NCBI RefSeq assembly: GCF_016649425.1
Contig: NZ_JADRCR010000006.1
Span: forward strand, 186,001-250,000
DNA: 64,000 bases
From: Limnobaculum allomyrinae
Lineage (GTDB): Bacteria > Pseudomonadota > Gammaproteobacteria > Enterobacterales > Enterobacteriaceae
Direction of reading: 5' to 3'
Both the position numbers and the translations under genes were made by a program. Each line of letters starts with the position of its first letter. The first letter of the stretch is position 1. Under the pieces are notes generated by a model. It had not been told where the DNA came from. It worked only from the letters and a program-made list of their open reading frames with translations, and did not search any database. Shown piece by piece: positions 8,745 through 18,105 of this stretch.

Positions 8745-9343
8745 CAGAAAACTCACAGGGCGGTTTTTCACTGGCAGAGATGCTGATGGCAATGTTGATT
8801 GGCAGCATGATGATAGTAAGCGTTGCCGCCATGTACCCTGCATTACAACGGCAAAGCTTGACGTTGTACCGGCTGTATCGTTTAGAGCAGTCCATGGAAC
8901 AGGTGCTAATGGCGATAGCAAAGGACTTACGTCGGGCAGGATTTTTATTTAAGAATGGAAATGCACGGGTATCGGATGCGATTGTTATCAGTCAGCACGC
9001 CCAGTCAGCAACTGGCAGTTGTCTTATCATTCGTTATGACCTTAATCATAATGGCGTGATTGATTCAGTTGATTCCGCAACGGCAGAGCATTTTGCTTAT
9101 CGCTGGCTGAATAACAGTATTGAGCAACACCGCAGTGCTAAAGATTGCCATGGCAACGGATGGGAGAGGTTATTCGATCCCGCTGAAATTGTTATTACCC
9201 ATTTCTCTGTTCAACCAGAGGGTAATTTACGACATGGCTCCGGGGAAAATGCCGCCTATTATCTGATAATGCTGGAAGGGCACTGGAAACGTTGGCCATC
9301 AGTGAAACAGCGCTTGAGGTTAAGAGTTGGGGAAGTGCGTTAA
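8738..9343 (+). CDS. ppdB: Minor pseudopilin PpdB
   Basis: A 201-residue prepilin-like protein (PilW/GspJ-type) with the prepilin signal QGGFSLAEMLMAMLIGSMMI near the N-terminus; cleavage is expected after the second Gly. The GTG start at 8738 overlaps the ppdA stop, indicating translational coupling. The segment SMEQVLMAIAKDLRRAGF is characteristic of the PilW-like minor pilins. It is the second gene of the four-gene cluster and has no catalytic motif. Confidence 0.9.
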   Translation: MLAENSQGGFSLAEMLMAMLIGSMMIVSVAAMYPALQRQSLTLYRLYRLEQSMEQVLMAIAKDLRRAGFLFKNGNARVSDAIVISQHAQSATGSCLIIRYDLNHNGVIDSVDSATAEHFAYRWLNNSIEQHRSAKDCHGNGWERLFDPAEIVITHFSVQPEGNLRHGSGENAAYYLIMLEGHWKRWPSVKQRLRLRVGEVR

Positions 9344-9344
9344 G

Positions 9345-9818
9345 ATGCTGAGGAACAGAAATACCCCAATGTTTAATCAACAAGGCTATAGCACCATTGT
9401 TATGGTTATGCTGCTGATGCTATTCGGTAGCTTAATGTTGAAAGGGCAGAGCGAACAATTGCTGGTTCAGGTGAAGATTTATGCGGACGAGCGGCGTTAT
9501 TTTCGGGCTTATCATCAGGCTCTCTCTTCACTTTCCTGGGCGTTATCACAACGTTGGGCTGGACTAAGTAGTGAGTGGCAATGTCGTAAAATTGAAAATC
9601 ATCACCTCTCATCCTGTATTCGACAGCTTAATGATGATGGTGACATTCTTGTTCGGGGTGAGGGAACGATGGGGAATAATCAGCCGCCACTGGTACTGTT
9701 TCAGTTAGCTGGCAGATTTGACACGTTGCCTTTTTCTGAGGGAATAAGGCTACAGCCATTCCCATACAGGAGAATAGACTTTTGTCCACTTAAGGCGCCA
9801 GCAGAATGCTCCCCTTAA
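9345..9818 (+). CDS. ygdB: YgdB family minor pilin-associated protein
   Basis: A 157-residue protein of the DUF2509/YgdB type (PilX-like position in the cluster). It has an N-terminal hydrophobic helix (YSTIVMVMLLMLFGSLMLKG) but lacks a clear Gly-Phe cleavage site. Near the C-terminus it carries DFCPLKAPAEC, close to the DFCPLKE...C ending of E. coli YgdB, which makes the assignment good. The ATG at 9345 has GGGGAAG ten bases upstream; ATG 9369 is a possible alternative. It lies between ppdB and ppdC, and its last bases overlap ppdC. Confidence 0.85.
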   Translation: MLRNRNTPMFNQQGYSTIVMVMLLMLFGSLMLKGQSEQLLVQVKIYADERRYFRAYHQALSSLSWALSQRWAGLSSEWQCRKIENHHLSSCIRQLNDDGDILVRGEGTMGNNQPPLVLFQLAGRFDTLPFSEGIRLQPFPYRRIDFCPLKAPAECSP

Positions 9819-10162
9819 ATATGCCTCGACAGGGTGGGTTCAGCCTGTTGGAAGTACTGATTTCCATGTTGCTATTTTCGATTACCATTATGGGGCTATT
9901 GCGTTATCAGCAGGTACTATTGGCTCAATTTAATCTCTATACCGATAACCAATATGCATGGCGACTGGCCGCTCAGGCATTAGAGATTTATCCTGAACTC
10001 ATTGAACAAGAATCAAAACTTAAATCAGGGCAATGGCATTTGAATGTTGTGACAACGTCCATGGGAAATGGCTGCCAGAAAATGACGGCTCAAGTGATTA
10101 TGTCTGGAAAGCAAAGTGTAGAACTGGAGAAGTGGCAGTGTAATGAGCCGGTTAATCCATAG
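9806..10162 (+). CDS. ppdC: Minor pseudopilin PpdC
   Basis: A 118-residue prepilin-like protein (PilV/GspI type) with the signal QGGFSLLEVLISMLLFSITI, whose mature chain would start at Phe. It overlaps the end of ygdB by 13 bases. Two Cys near the C-terminus (NGCQKM and KWQCNE) fit a minor pilin disulphide. In E. coli recC follows directly; here an oxidoreductase gene on the opposite strand intervenes. Confidence 0.9.
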   Translation: MLPLNMPRQGGFSLLEVLISMLLFSITIMGLLRYQQVLLAQFNLYTDNQYAWRLAAQALEIYPELIEQESKLKSGQWHLNVVTTSMGNGCQKMTAQVIMSGKQSVELEKWQCNEPVNP

Positions 10163-10178
10163 TGGCCGATTTTGTTAA

Positions 10179-10218
10179 CCGCTTTCATCATGGGGCTAAT
10201 CATGAATGATGAAAGCGG
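10179..10218. terminator. Hairpin between convergent ppdC and oxidoreductase genes
   Basis: Thirteen-base perfect arms CCGCTTTCATCAT (10179-10191) and ATGATGAAAGCGG (10206-10218) enclose 14 bases. No U-run follows on either strand, so it is a likely bidirectional transcript-end hairpin but not a canonical intrinsic terminator. Confidence 0.6.
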
Positions 10219-10229
10219 CCAGGGATGTA

Positions 10230-11327
10230 TTAATCGTCAGTAAACAGCCCTTTCACTCGATGAGGCTGAGAGCGCCAATACTGTTTGGGTACGCTAACCT
10301 GCGCACCCAGTGCTGCAGCGGCATGCCATGGCCAGTGTGGGTTATATAAAATGCCTCGGGCCAGCGCGACCATATCGGCTTCACCGGTGGCAATAATGGC
10401 TTCTGCCTGCTCTGGTTCAGTTATCAGACCTACGGCGATGGTTGGCATTCCTACCTCAGCTTTAATTTGACGGGCAAAGGGAACCTGATAGTTAGGGCTA
10501 AGTGGAATGTGCTGTTGGGCCGAGAGTCCACCGCTGGATACGTGAATATAGTCACAGCCCAGCGCTTTCAGTTGATGACAAAGCGTCAGTGACTGTTGCA
10601 GATCCCAACCATTCTCTACCCAGTCACTGGCAGAAATTCGTACGCCAACGGCTTTATTGGCCGGCAGTACTTTACGAATCGCGGAGAAAACTTCCAGCGT
10701 CAGGCGCATACGATTTTCCAGTGAACCGCCATATTCATCCTCACGGTGATTTGAAATAGGCGATAAGAACTCATGTAGCAAATAGCCGTGGGCGGCATGG
10801 ATTTCGATGACATCAAACCCTAGTTTATCGGCTCGCTTAGCCGAGTGGGCGAATGAAGCAATGATAGAAGCAATACGCTCCTGAGTCAGCGCTTTTGGTT
10901 GAGCAGACTGCTTATCAAATGGAATAGCGGAAGGAGCCACCGGCTGCCAGCCACCATTTTCTGGTGTTACTGCCGGGCCCGGTTGCCAGGGCGCTGGCAT
11001 TGATGCTTTTCGACCGGCGTGAGCCAGCTGGATACCCAATGGCATAGCAGAATACTTCTTCACCGCCTGTACGGTGGTGGCTAAAGCCTGCTCTGTTTCA
11101 TCGTTCCATAGTCCGAGGTCGCCGGGAGAGATACGCCCCTCTGGTTCAACCGCAGTGGCTTCAACAATCAATAATCCGGAGCCAGAAAAGGCTAACTGAC
11201 CAAGATGAATGGTATGCCATTCTGTTGCTTTACCATCTACCGCAGAATATTGGCACATTGGCGCAATGATAATACGGTTAGGTAATATCACCGGGCCCAG
11301 TTTTATTGGGGTAAATAATTGGCTCAT
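10230..11327 (-). CDS. Old yellow enzyme family NADH:flavin oxidoreductase (YqjM/NamA-like)
   Basis: A 365-residue FMN-dependent ene-reductase expected to reduce activated C=C bonds using NAD(P)H. The N-terminal LPNRIIIAPMCQYSAVDG has the Cys and Tyr typical of the YqjM (thermophilic-like) OYE class; the substrate-binding His residues are in HAAHGYLLHEFLSP, followed by SNHREDEYGGSLENR, a hallmark of the family. The C-terminal phosphate-binding ADMVALARGILYNP is intact. An optimal GGAGGA precedes the ATG. It sits alone between ppdC and recC, adjacent in E. coli, so it is an insertion relative to that order. The physiological substrate cannot be told from sequence. Confidence 0.93.
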   Translation of the reverse strand: MSQLFTPIKLGPVILPNRIIIAPMCQYSAVDGKATEWHTIHLGQLAFSGSGLLIVEATAVEPEGRISPGDLGLWNDETEQALATTVQAVKKYSAMPLGIQLAHAGRKASMPAPWQPGPAVTPENGGWQPVAPSAIPFDKQSAQPKALTQERIASIIASFAHSAKRADKLGFDVIEIHAAHGYLLHEFLSPISNHREDEYGGSLENRMRLTLEVFSAIRKVLPANKAVGVRISASDWVENGWDLQQSLTLCHQLKALGCDYIHVSSGGLSAQQHIPLSPNYQVPFARQIKAEVGMPTIAVGLITEPEQAEAIIATGEADMVALARGILYNPHWPWHAAAALGAQVSVPKQYWRSQPHRVKGLFTDD

Positions 11328-11685
11328 GTCTGATTCCTCCGGATACGCGAAATAATCTATGCAACAAAATGATTTTTCGATAACGCTCGAAATTTGTTAA
11401 TTATCATCGTGCAGTCAATGTTCGCTGATAGCATGATTGGTAAGTACGCTAACTAATATAGCAGCACCAATCAGATGAAGGGCAATGGTTCGTGCTATGG
11501 TTTAGGGGACGGTGGCTTATATCTGTAGTAACTTACTGATTGGTTGTATAAACAGGTCGTTATCTATTGTCCGCTTTACACCATCAGCAAGAAGATTGAG
11601 AATTGTGCCCTGTAAATGATGATATCAATAATATTAACCCGATTTTTTAACCAAAACGGGGCGTTACACAACTTCAGGAGCCCGG
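11328..11685. other. Divergent intergenic region upstream of recC
   Basis: These 358 bases carry the promoters of the oxidoreductase gene (leftward) and recC (rightward), though neither could be assigned with confidence. On the minus strand, about 11498-11418 translates as a short hydrophobic stretch (ARTIALHLIGAAILVSVLTN) ending in TGA, without a start codon and blocked by a stop upstream. It may be the tail of a decayed membrane-protein gene. A GGAG precedes recC. Confidence 0.4.
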
Positions 11686-14600
11686 ATGTTTACGGTTTAC
11701 CACTCAAACCAACTTGATCTGCTAAAAACGCTGACAACCGCGTTGATTGCGGGTAAACCGTTATCGAATCCCTTTGAACAAGAGATTATTTTGGTTCAAA
11801 GCCACGGGATGGCGCAATGGCTACAAATTGAGCTGGCAACTGAGTTAGGTATTGCGGCGAATATTGAGTTTCCTCTACCGGCATCGTTTATCTGGCAGAT
11901 GTTTCAACAGGTTTTACCTGGTATTCCGAAAGAAAGCGCATTCAGTAAAGATGCCATGACCTGGAAGCTGATGTGGCTATTGCCTTCAATGTTGGAACAG
12001 CCCGAGTTTATCGCATTATCGCAATATTTAAGTGACGATGATGACCTGCGTAAGTGCCATCAGTTAGCGGGACGTATTGCAGACTTGTTTGACCAGTATT
12101 TAGTTTATCGACCTGAATGGCTGCGCAGTTGGGAGCAGCATGAGCTGGTTGACGGTTTAAATGAAGCTCAGATCTGGCAGGCACCGCTCTGGCGTGCCTT
12201 AACGGAATATACTCATGCTTTACAGCAGCCGGGCTGGCATCGGGCAAATTTGTATCAACGCTTTATTGATACCCTTAATCACCCGGATTTTTCCGCAGAT
12301 AAGCTTCCTTCCCGGGTATTTATCTGCGGAATTTCTGCGCTTCCCCCGGTGTATTTACAAGCATTACAGGCGTTGGGGCAACACATTGATATTCATCTGA
12401 TGTTTACCAATCCCTGTCGTTACTATTGGGGTGATATTCAGGATTATGCTTTTCTGGCTAAACTTCAGGCTCGCCAGCGAAATAGAATAAATAACACACA
12501 GAATACCGCGCTATTTCGTCATCCTGACCGGGCAGGTTCGTTGTTTGATGAACAGGGCAATCAACAGCTAAGTAATCCGCTATTGGCTAGTTGGGGCAAA
12601 CTTGGGCGCGATAACCTCTATTTGTTGGCACAACTGGATAAAATGCAGGAAGTTGATGCTTTTGTTGATATCGAACAGAAACGATTACTGCATCGCATTC
12701 AGCGAGATATTCTCCAACTGGAAGATCGCGCTCTGGTGATCAACAGCCCGAACTCTCCGCTGAATAGTCAGGATAAACAGTTACTCGATCCTAACGATCG
12801 TTCCGTAAGCGTTCACGTTTGTCATAGTGCCCAGCGAGAAGTGGAGGTTCTGTACGATCAACTGTTAGCCATGCTGGATGATGATCCCGCCCTGACGCTG
12901 AGGGATATCATTGTGATGGTGGCGGATATCGATAACTATACGCCATATGTTGAGGCCGTTTTCGGTAATGCTCCAACAGAGCGTTATTTGCCTTATGCCA
13001 TTTCCGATCGCAGTGCCAGCCAGACACACCCAGTTCTCAGTGCATTTTTGATGCTGCTGGACTTACCTGAAAGTCGTTTTAGTGCAGAAGATATCCTGAC
13101 TTTGCTGGAAGTACCTGCATTGGCTCAACGTTTTCAGATTGATGAAGATGGGTTACGTGTATTAAGGCAATGGGTTGAAGAGGCAGGTATTCGTTGGGGG
13201 CTGGATGATGACATGGTTAGCGATTTTGACTTACCGCCAACGGGGCAACATACCTGGCGCTTTGGTCTGACTCGTATGTTATTAGGTTATGCGATGGATA
13301 GTCAGAGTGGCGACTATCAGGGCATTCTGCCTTACGATGAGCCCAGTGGTCTTATTGCTGTTTTGGCCGGACAACTGGCTGAATTTCTGATGCAGCTCTC
13401 CATCTGGCGTAAGCGACTGATGGAATCTCACACTTTAGCGGAGTGGCTGCCTTACTGTCATGAGCTGACTGAGGCATTTTTTATTACCGATTTAGAGACG
13501 GAGCCGGTATTGGCTCTGATCGAACAACAGTGGCAAAAGCAAATTGGTTTTGGTCTGGAGGCTAACTATAGCCAGGAAATTCCATTAACCGTTTTAAAAG
13601 ATGATTTGGCTTCACGACTGGATAATGAACGCATTAGCCAGCGGTTTTTAGCCGGTTCGATAAACTTTTGTACTCTGATGCCTATGCGCTCCATTCCTTT
13701 TAAAGTGGTATGCCTGCTGGGAATGAATGATGGTGTTTATCCTCGAACATTGCCTCCGCTGGGTTTTGACTTAATGGCAGAGCAACCGCGTAAAGGGGAT
13801 CGTAGCCGGCGTGATGATGACCGCTATCTGTTCCTTGAGGCTTTATTATCAGCTCAGCAAAAACTGTATATCAGCTACATTGGTCAATCTATTCAGGATA
13901 ACAGCCCTCGCTATCCTTCGGTTCTGGTAACGGAGTTACTGGAATATATCTCCCAAAGTCATGTACTGGCAGACGATGTGGGCAGCGATCTGGAGGAGAG
14001 CGCGGAGGCAGTATATCAACACTTGCAGTGTCACCACGCTCGAGTCCCCTTTAGTGAGCAAAATTTTATCGCGGGTAGTGAACAGCAGAGTTATGCCAGC
14101 GAATGGTTACCGGCCGCAGAACGACGAGGAGTGGCTCATGGTGAGTTTGGGCAGGCGCTGGATGAGCTGGTATTGGAACAGGTTGAACTGGACGAGCTAC
14201 GTCGTTTTTACCGTAACCCGGTAAGGGCATTTTTTCAGCAACGATTGAATGTGAGCTTTACGTTAGATGAACCCGAACTTCCGGATGAAGAGCCATTTTT
14301 AGTAGAAAATCTGCAACGTTACCAACTTAATACTTTATTGCTTAACAGCCTTATTGAAGAAAAAGATCCCGAATTGCTGTTTGCTCGCTTTCGTTCAGCA
14401 GGTACTTTGCCGTTTGGCGCTTTCGGTGAACTATTCTGGCAGGGGCAGATGCAGGATATGACCGAACTGGCGGAACGGATAAAACAGCAAAAATTGCCTT
14501 TTGACAATATTGAGTTTGAAAAGCAAATCGAGGGTATCACCGTCAGCGGTTGGCTAAATCAGGTGCAACAAGATGGTTTGTTACGTTGGCGACCGGCTAA

Positions 14601-15066
14601 ATTGACGGTGGCCGATGGTATATCGCTTTGGCTGGAACATTTGATTTATTGCATGAGCGGCGGTCAGGGTGAAAGTCGAATGTATGGCCGCGATGGAAGC
14701 GAGTGGCGTTTTGCCTCATTCAATGAGGAAGAGGCAGAAAAGCATCTCTCTGAGTGGCTGAAAGGATATCGACAGGGGTTGAGTTCGCCTCTGTTATTGT
14801 TACCGAAGAGTGCGTGGGCCTGGCTGGAAAGTTGCTATGATGTATCTGCTGGTCAAATCTGTTGGGATGAACCAACACAGCAAAAAGCCAGACAAAAGCT
14901 GATTCAGACGTGGCAAGGTGGCCCGCAGGTTAGCGGAGAGGGAGAAGACCCTTATTTGATGCGGTTGTTCAGAGTACTGGACGACAAACATTATCAACGA
15001 ATTATTAGCGACAGTCAGCCCTATTTACTAACGTTAATGCGTTATCGGTTAGAAAAATCTGACTAA
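11686..15066 (+). CDS. recC: Exodeoxyribonuclease V subunit gamma RecC
   Basis: RecC is the scaffold and Chi-recognition subunit of RecBCD, which resects double-strand ends and loads RecA. The 1126-residue product (E. coli 1122) starts MFTVYHSNQLDLLKTL, the conserved N-terminus, and contains the inactive helicase-like domains (GLLGMNDGVYPR region: VCLLGMNDGVYPRTLPP; RSRRDDDRYLFLEALL). It is the first gene of the recC-ptrA-recB-recD run; the 157-base gap to ptrA suggests a separate start for the following genes as in E. coli. Confidence 0.98.
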   Translation: MFTVYHSNQLDLLKTLTTALIAGKPLSNPFEQEIILVQSHGMAQWLQIELATELGIAANIEFPLPASFIWQMFQQVLPGIPKESAFSKDAMTWKLMWLLPSMLEQPEFIALSQYLSDDDDLRKCHQLAGRIADLFDQYLVYRPEWLRSWEQHELVDGLNEAQIWQAPLWRALTEYTHALQQPGWHRANLYQRFIDTLNHPDFSADKLPSRVFICGISALPPVYLQALQALGQHIDIHLMFTNPCRYYWGDIQDYAFLAKLQARQRNRINNTQNTALFRHPDRAGSLFDEQGNQQLSNPLLASWGKLGRDNLYLLAQLDKMQEVDAFVDIEQKRLLHRIQRDILQLEDRALVINSPNSPLNSQDKQLLDPNDRSVSVHVCHSAQREVEVLYDQLLAMLDDDPALTLRDIIVMVADIDNYTPYVEAVFGNAPTERYLPYAISDRSASQTHPVLSAFLMLLDLPESRFSAEDILTLLEVPALAQRFQIDEDGLRVLRQWVEEAGIRWGLDDDMVSDFDLPPTGQHTWRFGLTRMLLGYAMDSQSGDYQGILPYDEPSGLIAVLAGQLAEFLMQLSIWRKRLMESHTLAEWLPYCHELTEAFFITDLETEPVLALIEQQWQKQIGFGLEANYSQEIPLTVLKDDLASRLDNERISQRFLAGSINFCTLMPMRSIPFKVVCLLGMNDGVYPRTLPPLGFDLMAEQPRKGDRSRRDDDRYLFLEALLSAQQKLYISYIGQSIQDNSPRYPSVLVTELLEYISQSHVLADDVGSDLEESAEAVYQHLQCHHARVPFSEQNFIAGSEQQSYASEWLPAAERRGVAHGEFGQALDELVLEQVELDELRRFYRNPVRAFFQQRLNVSFTLDEPELPDEEPFLVENLQRYQLNTLLLNSLIEEKDPELLFARFRSAGTLPFGAFGELFWQGQMQDMTELAERIKQQKLPFDNIEFEKQIEGITVSGWLNQVQQDGLLRWRPAKLTVADGISLWLEHLIYCMSGGQGESRMYGRDGSEWRFASFNEEEAEKHLSEWLKGYRQGLSSPLLLLPKSAWAWLESCYDVSAGQICWDEPTQQKARQKLIQTWQGGPQVSGEGEDPYLMRLFRVLDDKHYQRIISDSQPYLLTLMRYRLEKSD

Positions 15067-15223
15067 AAAAGTGAACCCTCAGCGACCGGACTGTCCAATT
15101 CATAGTTGGACGGTAGTGGACAGAGGAGCAAGTTTTGCCTGATGCGTGGGGCAGGTGCAACGATCCGCGATGTTGTCCATTGTCTGTATTGGTTGTTATT
15201 AGGTCATTCCAGAAGGAAATTTA

Positions 15224-18103
15224 ATGCGTAAGTTACAGGCCTGGATCGCAGGCACCATACTGATGTTGTCTTGTTGGGCTCCTCTGGCGTTTGCGGCTCA
15301 GGGGTGGCAGCCATTGCCTGAGGAAATACAAAAGAGTGCGGGAGATGCTCGTGAGTATCAGGCGATTAAATTAAATAATGGCATGACGGTACTATTGGTA
15401 TCTGACAGTCTGGCCAGCAAATCGCTGGCGGCTCTGGCTTTACCGGTCGGCTCTCTGGAAGATCCTGACAGTCAGTTGGGATTGGCTCACTATTTGGAAC
15501 ATATGGTTTTGATGGGTTCAAAGCGTTACCCGGAACCGGACAGTATCTCTGAATTTCTTAAGAAGCACGGTGGCAGCCATAATGCCAGCACCGCTTCTTA
15601 CCGCACGGCGTTTTATCTCGAAGTAGAAAATGATGCACTGGCACCGGCTGTTGATCGCCTGGCTGATGCTATTGCTGAACCTTTATTGGATCCGGTATAC
15701 GCCGATCGTGAGCGTAATGCGGTGAATGCAGAGTTAACGATGGCGCGTTCGCGTGATGGTATGCGCATGGGGCAAGTAGGTTCAGAAACATTAAACCCGG
15801 CTCATCCAACATCACGTTTTTCCGGTGGTAATCTGGAAACACTCAAAGATAAGCCGGGGAGCAAGTTGCAGGATGAACTGAAAGCTTTTTATCAGCGTTA
15901 CTATTCAGCCAATCTGATGGTAGGGGTTTTATATGGTAACCAGTCTTTGGCGGATTTAGCTAAACTGGCAAACGATACCTATGGCCGAATCAGTAATCAC
16001 AATGCGACAGTTCCGGCGATTACCGTACCGGCGGCTACTGAGAAAGAGAAAGGGCTTATCATTCATTATGTGCCCGCTCAGCCGCGTAAACAGCTGCGTA
16101 TTGAATTTCGTATTGCTAACAATGTGGCGGAGTTTCGCAGCAAAACCGATACCTATATCAGTTATTTAATTGGTAATCGCAGTGAGAATACTCTGTCAGA
16201 CTGGTTGCGTAAGCAAGGGCTGGCCGACAGCATCGGTGCAGGCGTTAACCCGGTAGTTGATCGTAACGGCGGTGTATTTAGTATTGGTATTTCATTAACG
16301 GATAAAGGGCAAGCTAATCGCGATAAGGTGATTGCAGCGGTGTTTGATTATCTGAAAATGATTCGCCAGGAAGGTATTCGCAAAGACTACTTTGATGAAA
16401 TCGCCCATGTACTAAAACTGGATTTCCGCTATCCATCAATTACCCGAGATATGGATTATGTCGAGTGGTTATCCGATAGCATGTTGAATATTCCAATTCA
16501 AAATATTCTGGACTCTGACTATCTGGCGGATAAATACGATCCAAAAGCCATTGCTGCTCGTCTGGATGAAATGACGCCAGAGGCCGCACGGATATGGTTT
16601 ATCAGCCCGGATGAGCCTAATAATAAGACCGCCTATTTCGTTGAGGCACCCTATCAGGTCGATCGGATAAAGCCTGAGCAAATCGAACGCTGGAAAGCGC
16701 AAGAGAAGCAAATTACCTTAAGTCTCCCGGCGTTGAACCCGTATATTCCGGATAATTTTAATCTGGTGGCGGAAAATAAAGCTAAAACGCCTCAGTTAGT
16801 CTTAAATGAGGCCAATAATCGAGCCTGGTATATTCCAAGTACATACTTTGTGGACGATCCTAAAGTCAATGTCACGCTGGCGTTACGTAATGCTAAAGCG
16901 CAGGACAGTGCTCGTAATCAGGTGATGTTTGCTTTAACAGACTATTTGTCAGAGCAAGCCTTATCTCAATTGAGCTATCAGGCTTCTGTTGGCGGGATCA
17001 GCTTCTCTTCTTCAGCTAATAACGGTTTACAGTTTTCAGCATCAGGTTTCAGTCAGCATTTGCCTCGCCTGATGAGTGCCTTACTGGAACAATACCGCAA
17101 TTTTACTGTAACGCCGGAAGAGCTGGAACAGGCCAAGTCGTGGTATCGCGATCAGATGGAGGCAGCAGAAAAAGGCAAAGCTTATGAGCTGGCACTGCAA
17201 CCGGTCAGAGCGATTTCTCAGGTTCCTTACACTGAACGTAATGAGCGCCGTAAGCTGATGTCCGCTATTACAGTTGACGATATTATTCAATACCGCAATC
17301 AACTGCTGACAAACAGTTCTCCGGAAATGTTTGTGCTGGGTGATATGACTCAGGAGCAGGTGAAAACCATGGCATTAAACATCAGTAAACAACTGGGGTG
17401 TCAGGGTTCCGGCTGGTGGCATGGTCAGAATGTGGTGGTTGAAAAAAACCAACAGGCTAATTTGATGAAAGCGGGCAGTAGTACCGATTCGGCGCTGGCG
17501 GCGGTATATATTCCTGATGGTTATGATGAAGTGCAAAGCATGGCTCGCAGCAGCCTGTTAACCCAGATCATTCAGCCGTGGTTTTATAATCAATTAAGAA
17601 CGGAAGAGCAGTTGGGCTATGCGGTGTTTGCTTTTCCAATGACCGTTGGTCGCCAATGGGGAGTAGGGTTCTTGCTGCAAAGTAATAATCAAACGCCGGC
17701 TCATTTGGAAGAGCGTTATCTGAATTTCTATCAATTGGCAGATAAGAAACTTTCAGCTCTTAGTGATAAAGATTTTAATCAATATCGTCAGGCGTTAATT
17801 AATGAGCTGGAACAGCGCCCACAAACCATGGATGAAGAGACGGCTCTGTATCTTAATGATTTCAGTCGCGGTAATGACCGTTTTGATACGCGTAAAAAAG
17901 TATTGGAACAGGTGAAAAAACTGACTAAACAAGATATCCAAACCTTCTATCAGCAGGCCGTGATGGAGCGTAAAGGGCTGGCAGTATTGTCCCAAATCAT
18001 GGGGCAGGGCGATCTGAAAACGCAATACGCAGAATTAAAAGGTTGGGATGTGTATAAAGACGCTTCATCGCTACAAAAAACGTTACCGGTGAAGGTTCAG
18101 TGA
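15224..18103 (+). CDS. ptrA: Pitrilysin (protease III), periplasmic zinc metalloprotease
   Basis: A periplasmic M16 (insulinase family) protease that cleaves small peptides. The 959-residue protein has a signal peptide (residues 1-24, ending AFA) and the inverted zinc motif HYLEH at about residue 88, with the downstream Glu in the ERNAVNAE segment. Length matches E. coli PtrA (962). It lies between recC and recB, the conserved but functionally puzzling enteric arrangement. Its stop codon overlaps the recB start region. A strong AAGGAA precedes the ATG. Confidence 0.97.
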   Translation: MRKLQAWIAGTILMLSCWAPLAFAAQGWQPLPEEIQKSAGDAREYQAIKLNNGMTVLLVSDSLASKSLAALALPVGSLEDPDSQLGLAHYLEHMVLMGSKRYPEPDSISEFLKKHGGSHNASTASYRTAFYLEVENDALAPAVDRLADAIAEPLLDPVYADRERNAVNAELTMARSRDGMRMGQVGSETLNPAHPTSRFSGGNLETLKDKPGSKLQDELKAFYQRYYSANLMVGVLYGNQSLADLAKLANDTYGRISNHNATVPAITVPAATEKEKGLIIHYVPAQPRKQLRIEFRIANNVAEFRSKTDTYISYLIGNRSENTLSDWLRKQGLADSIGAGVNPVVDRNGGVFSIGISLTDKGQANRDKVIAAVFDYLKMIRQEGIRKDYFDEIAHVLKLDFRYPSITRDMDYVEWLSDSMLNIPIQNILDSDYLADKYDPKAIAARLDEMTPEAARIWFISPDEPNNKTAYFVEAPYQVDRIKPEQIERWKAQEKQITLSLPALNPYIPDNFNLVAENKAKTPQLVLNEANNRAWYIPSTYFVDDPKVNVTLALRNAKAQDSARNQVMFALTDYLSEQALSQLSYQASVGGISFSSSANNGLQFSASGFSQHLPRLMSALLEQYRNFTVTPEELEQAKSWYRDQMEAAEKGKAYELALQPVRAISQVPYTERNERRKLMSAITVDDIIQYRNQLLTNSSPEMFVLGDMTQEQVKTMALNISKQLGCQGSGWWHGQNVVVEKNQQANLMKAGSSTDSALAAVYIPDGYDEVQSMARSSLLTQIIQPWFYNQLRTEEQLGYAVFAFPMTVGRQWGVGFLLQSNNQTPAHLEERYLNFYQLADKKLSALSDKDFNQYRQALINELEQRPQTMDEETALYLNDFSRGNDRFDTRKKVLEQVKKLTKQDIQTFYQQAVMERKGLAVLSQIMGQGDLKTQYAELKGWDVYKDASSLQKTLPVKVQ

Positions 18104-18105
18104 TA

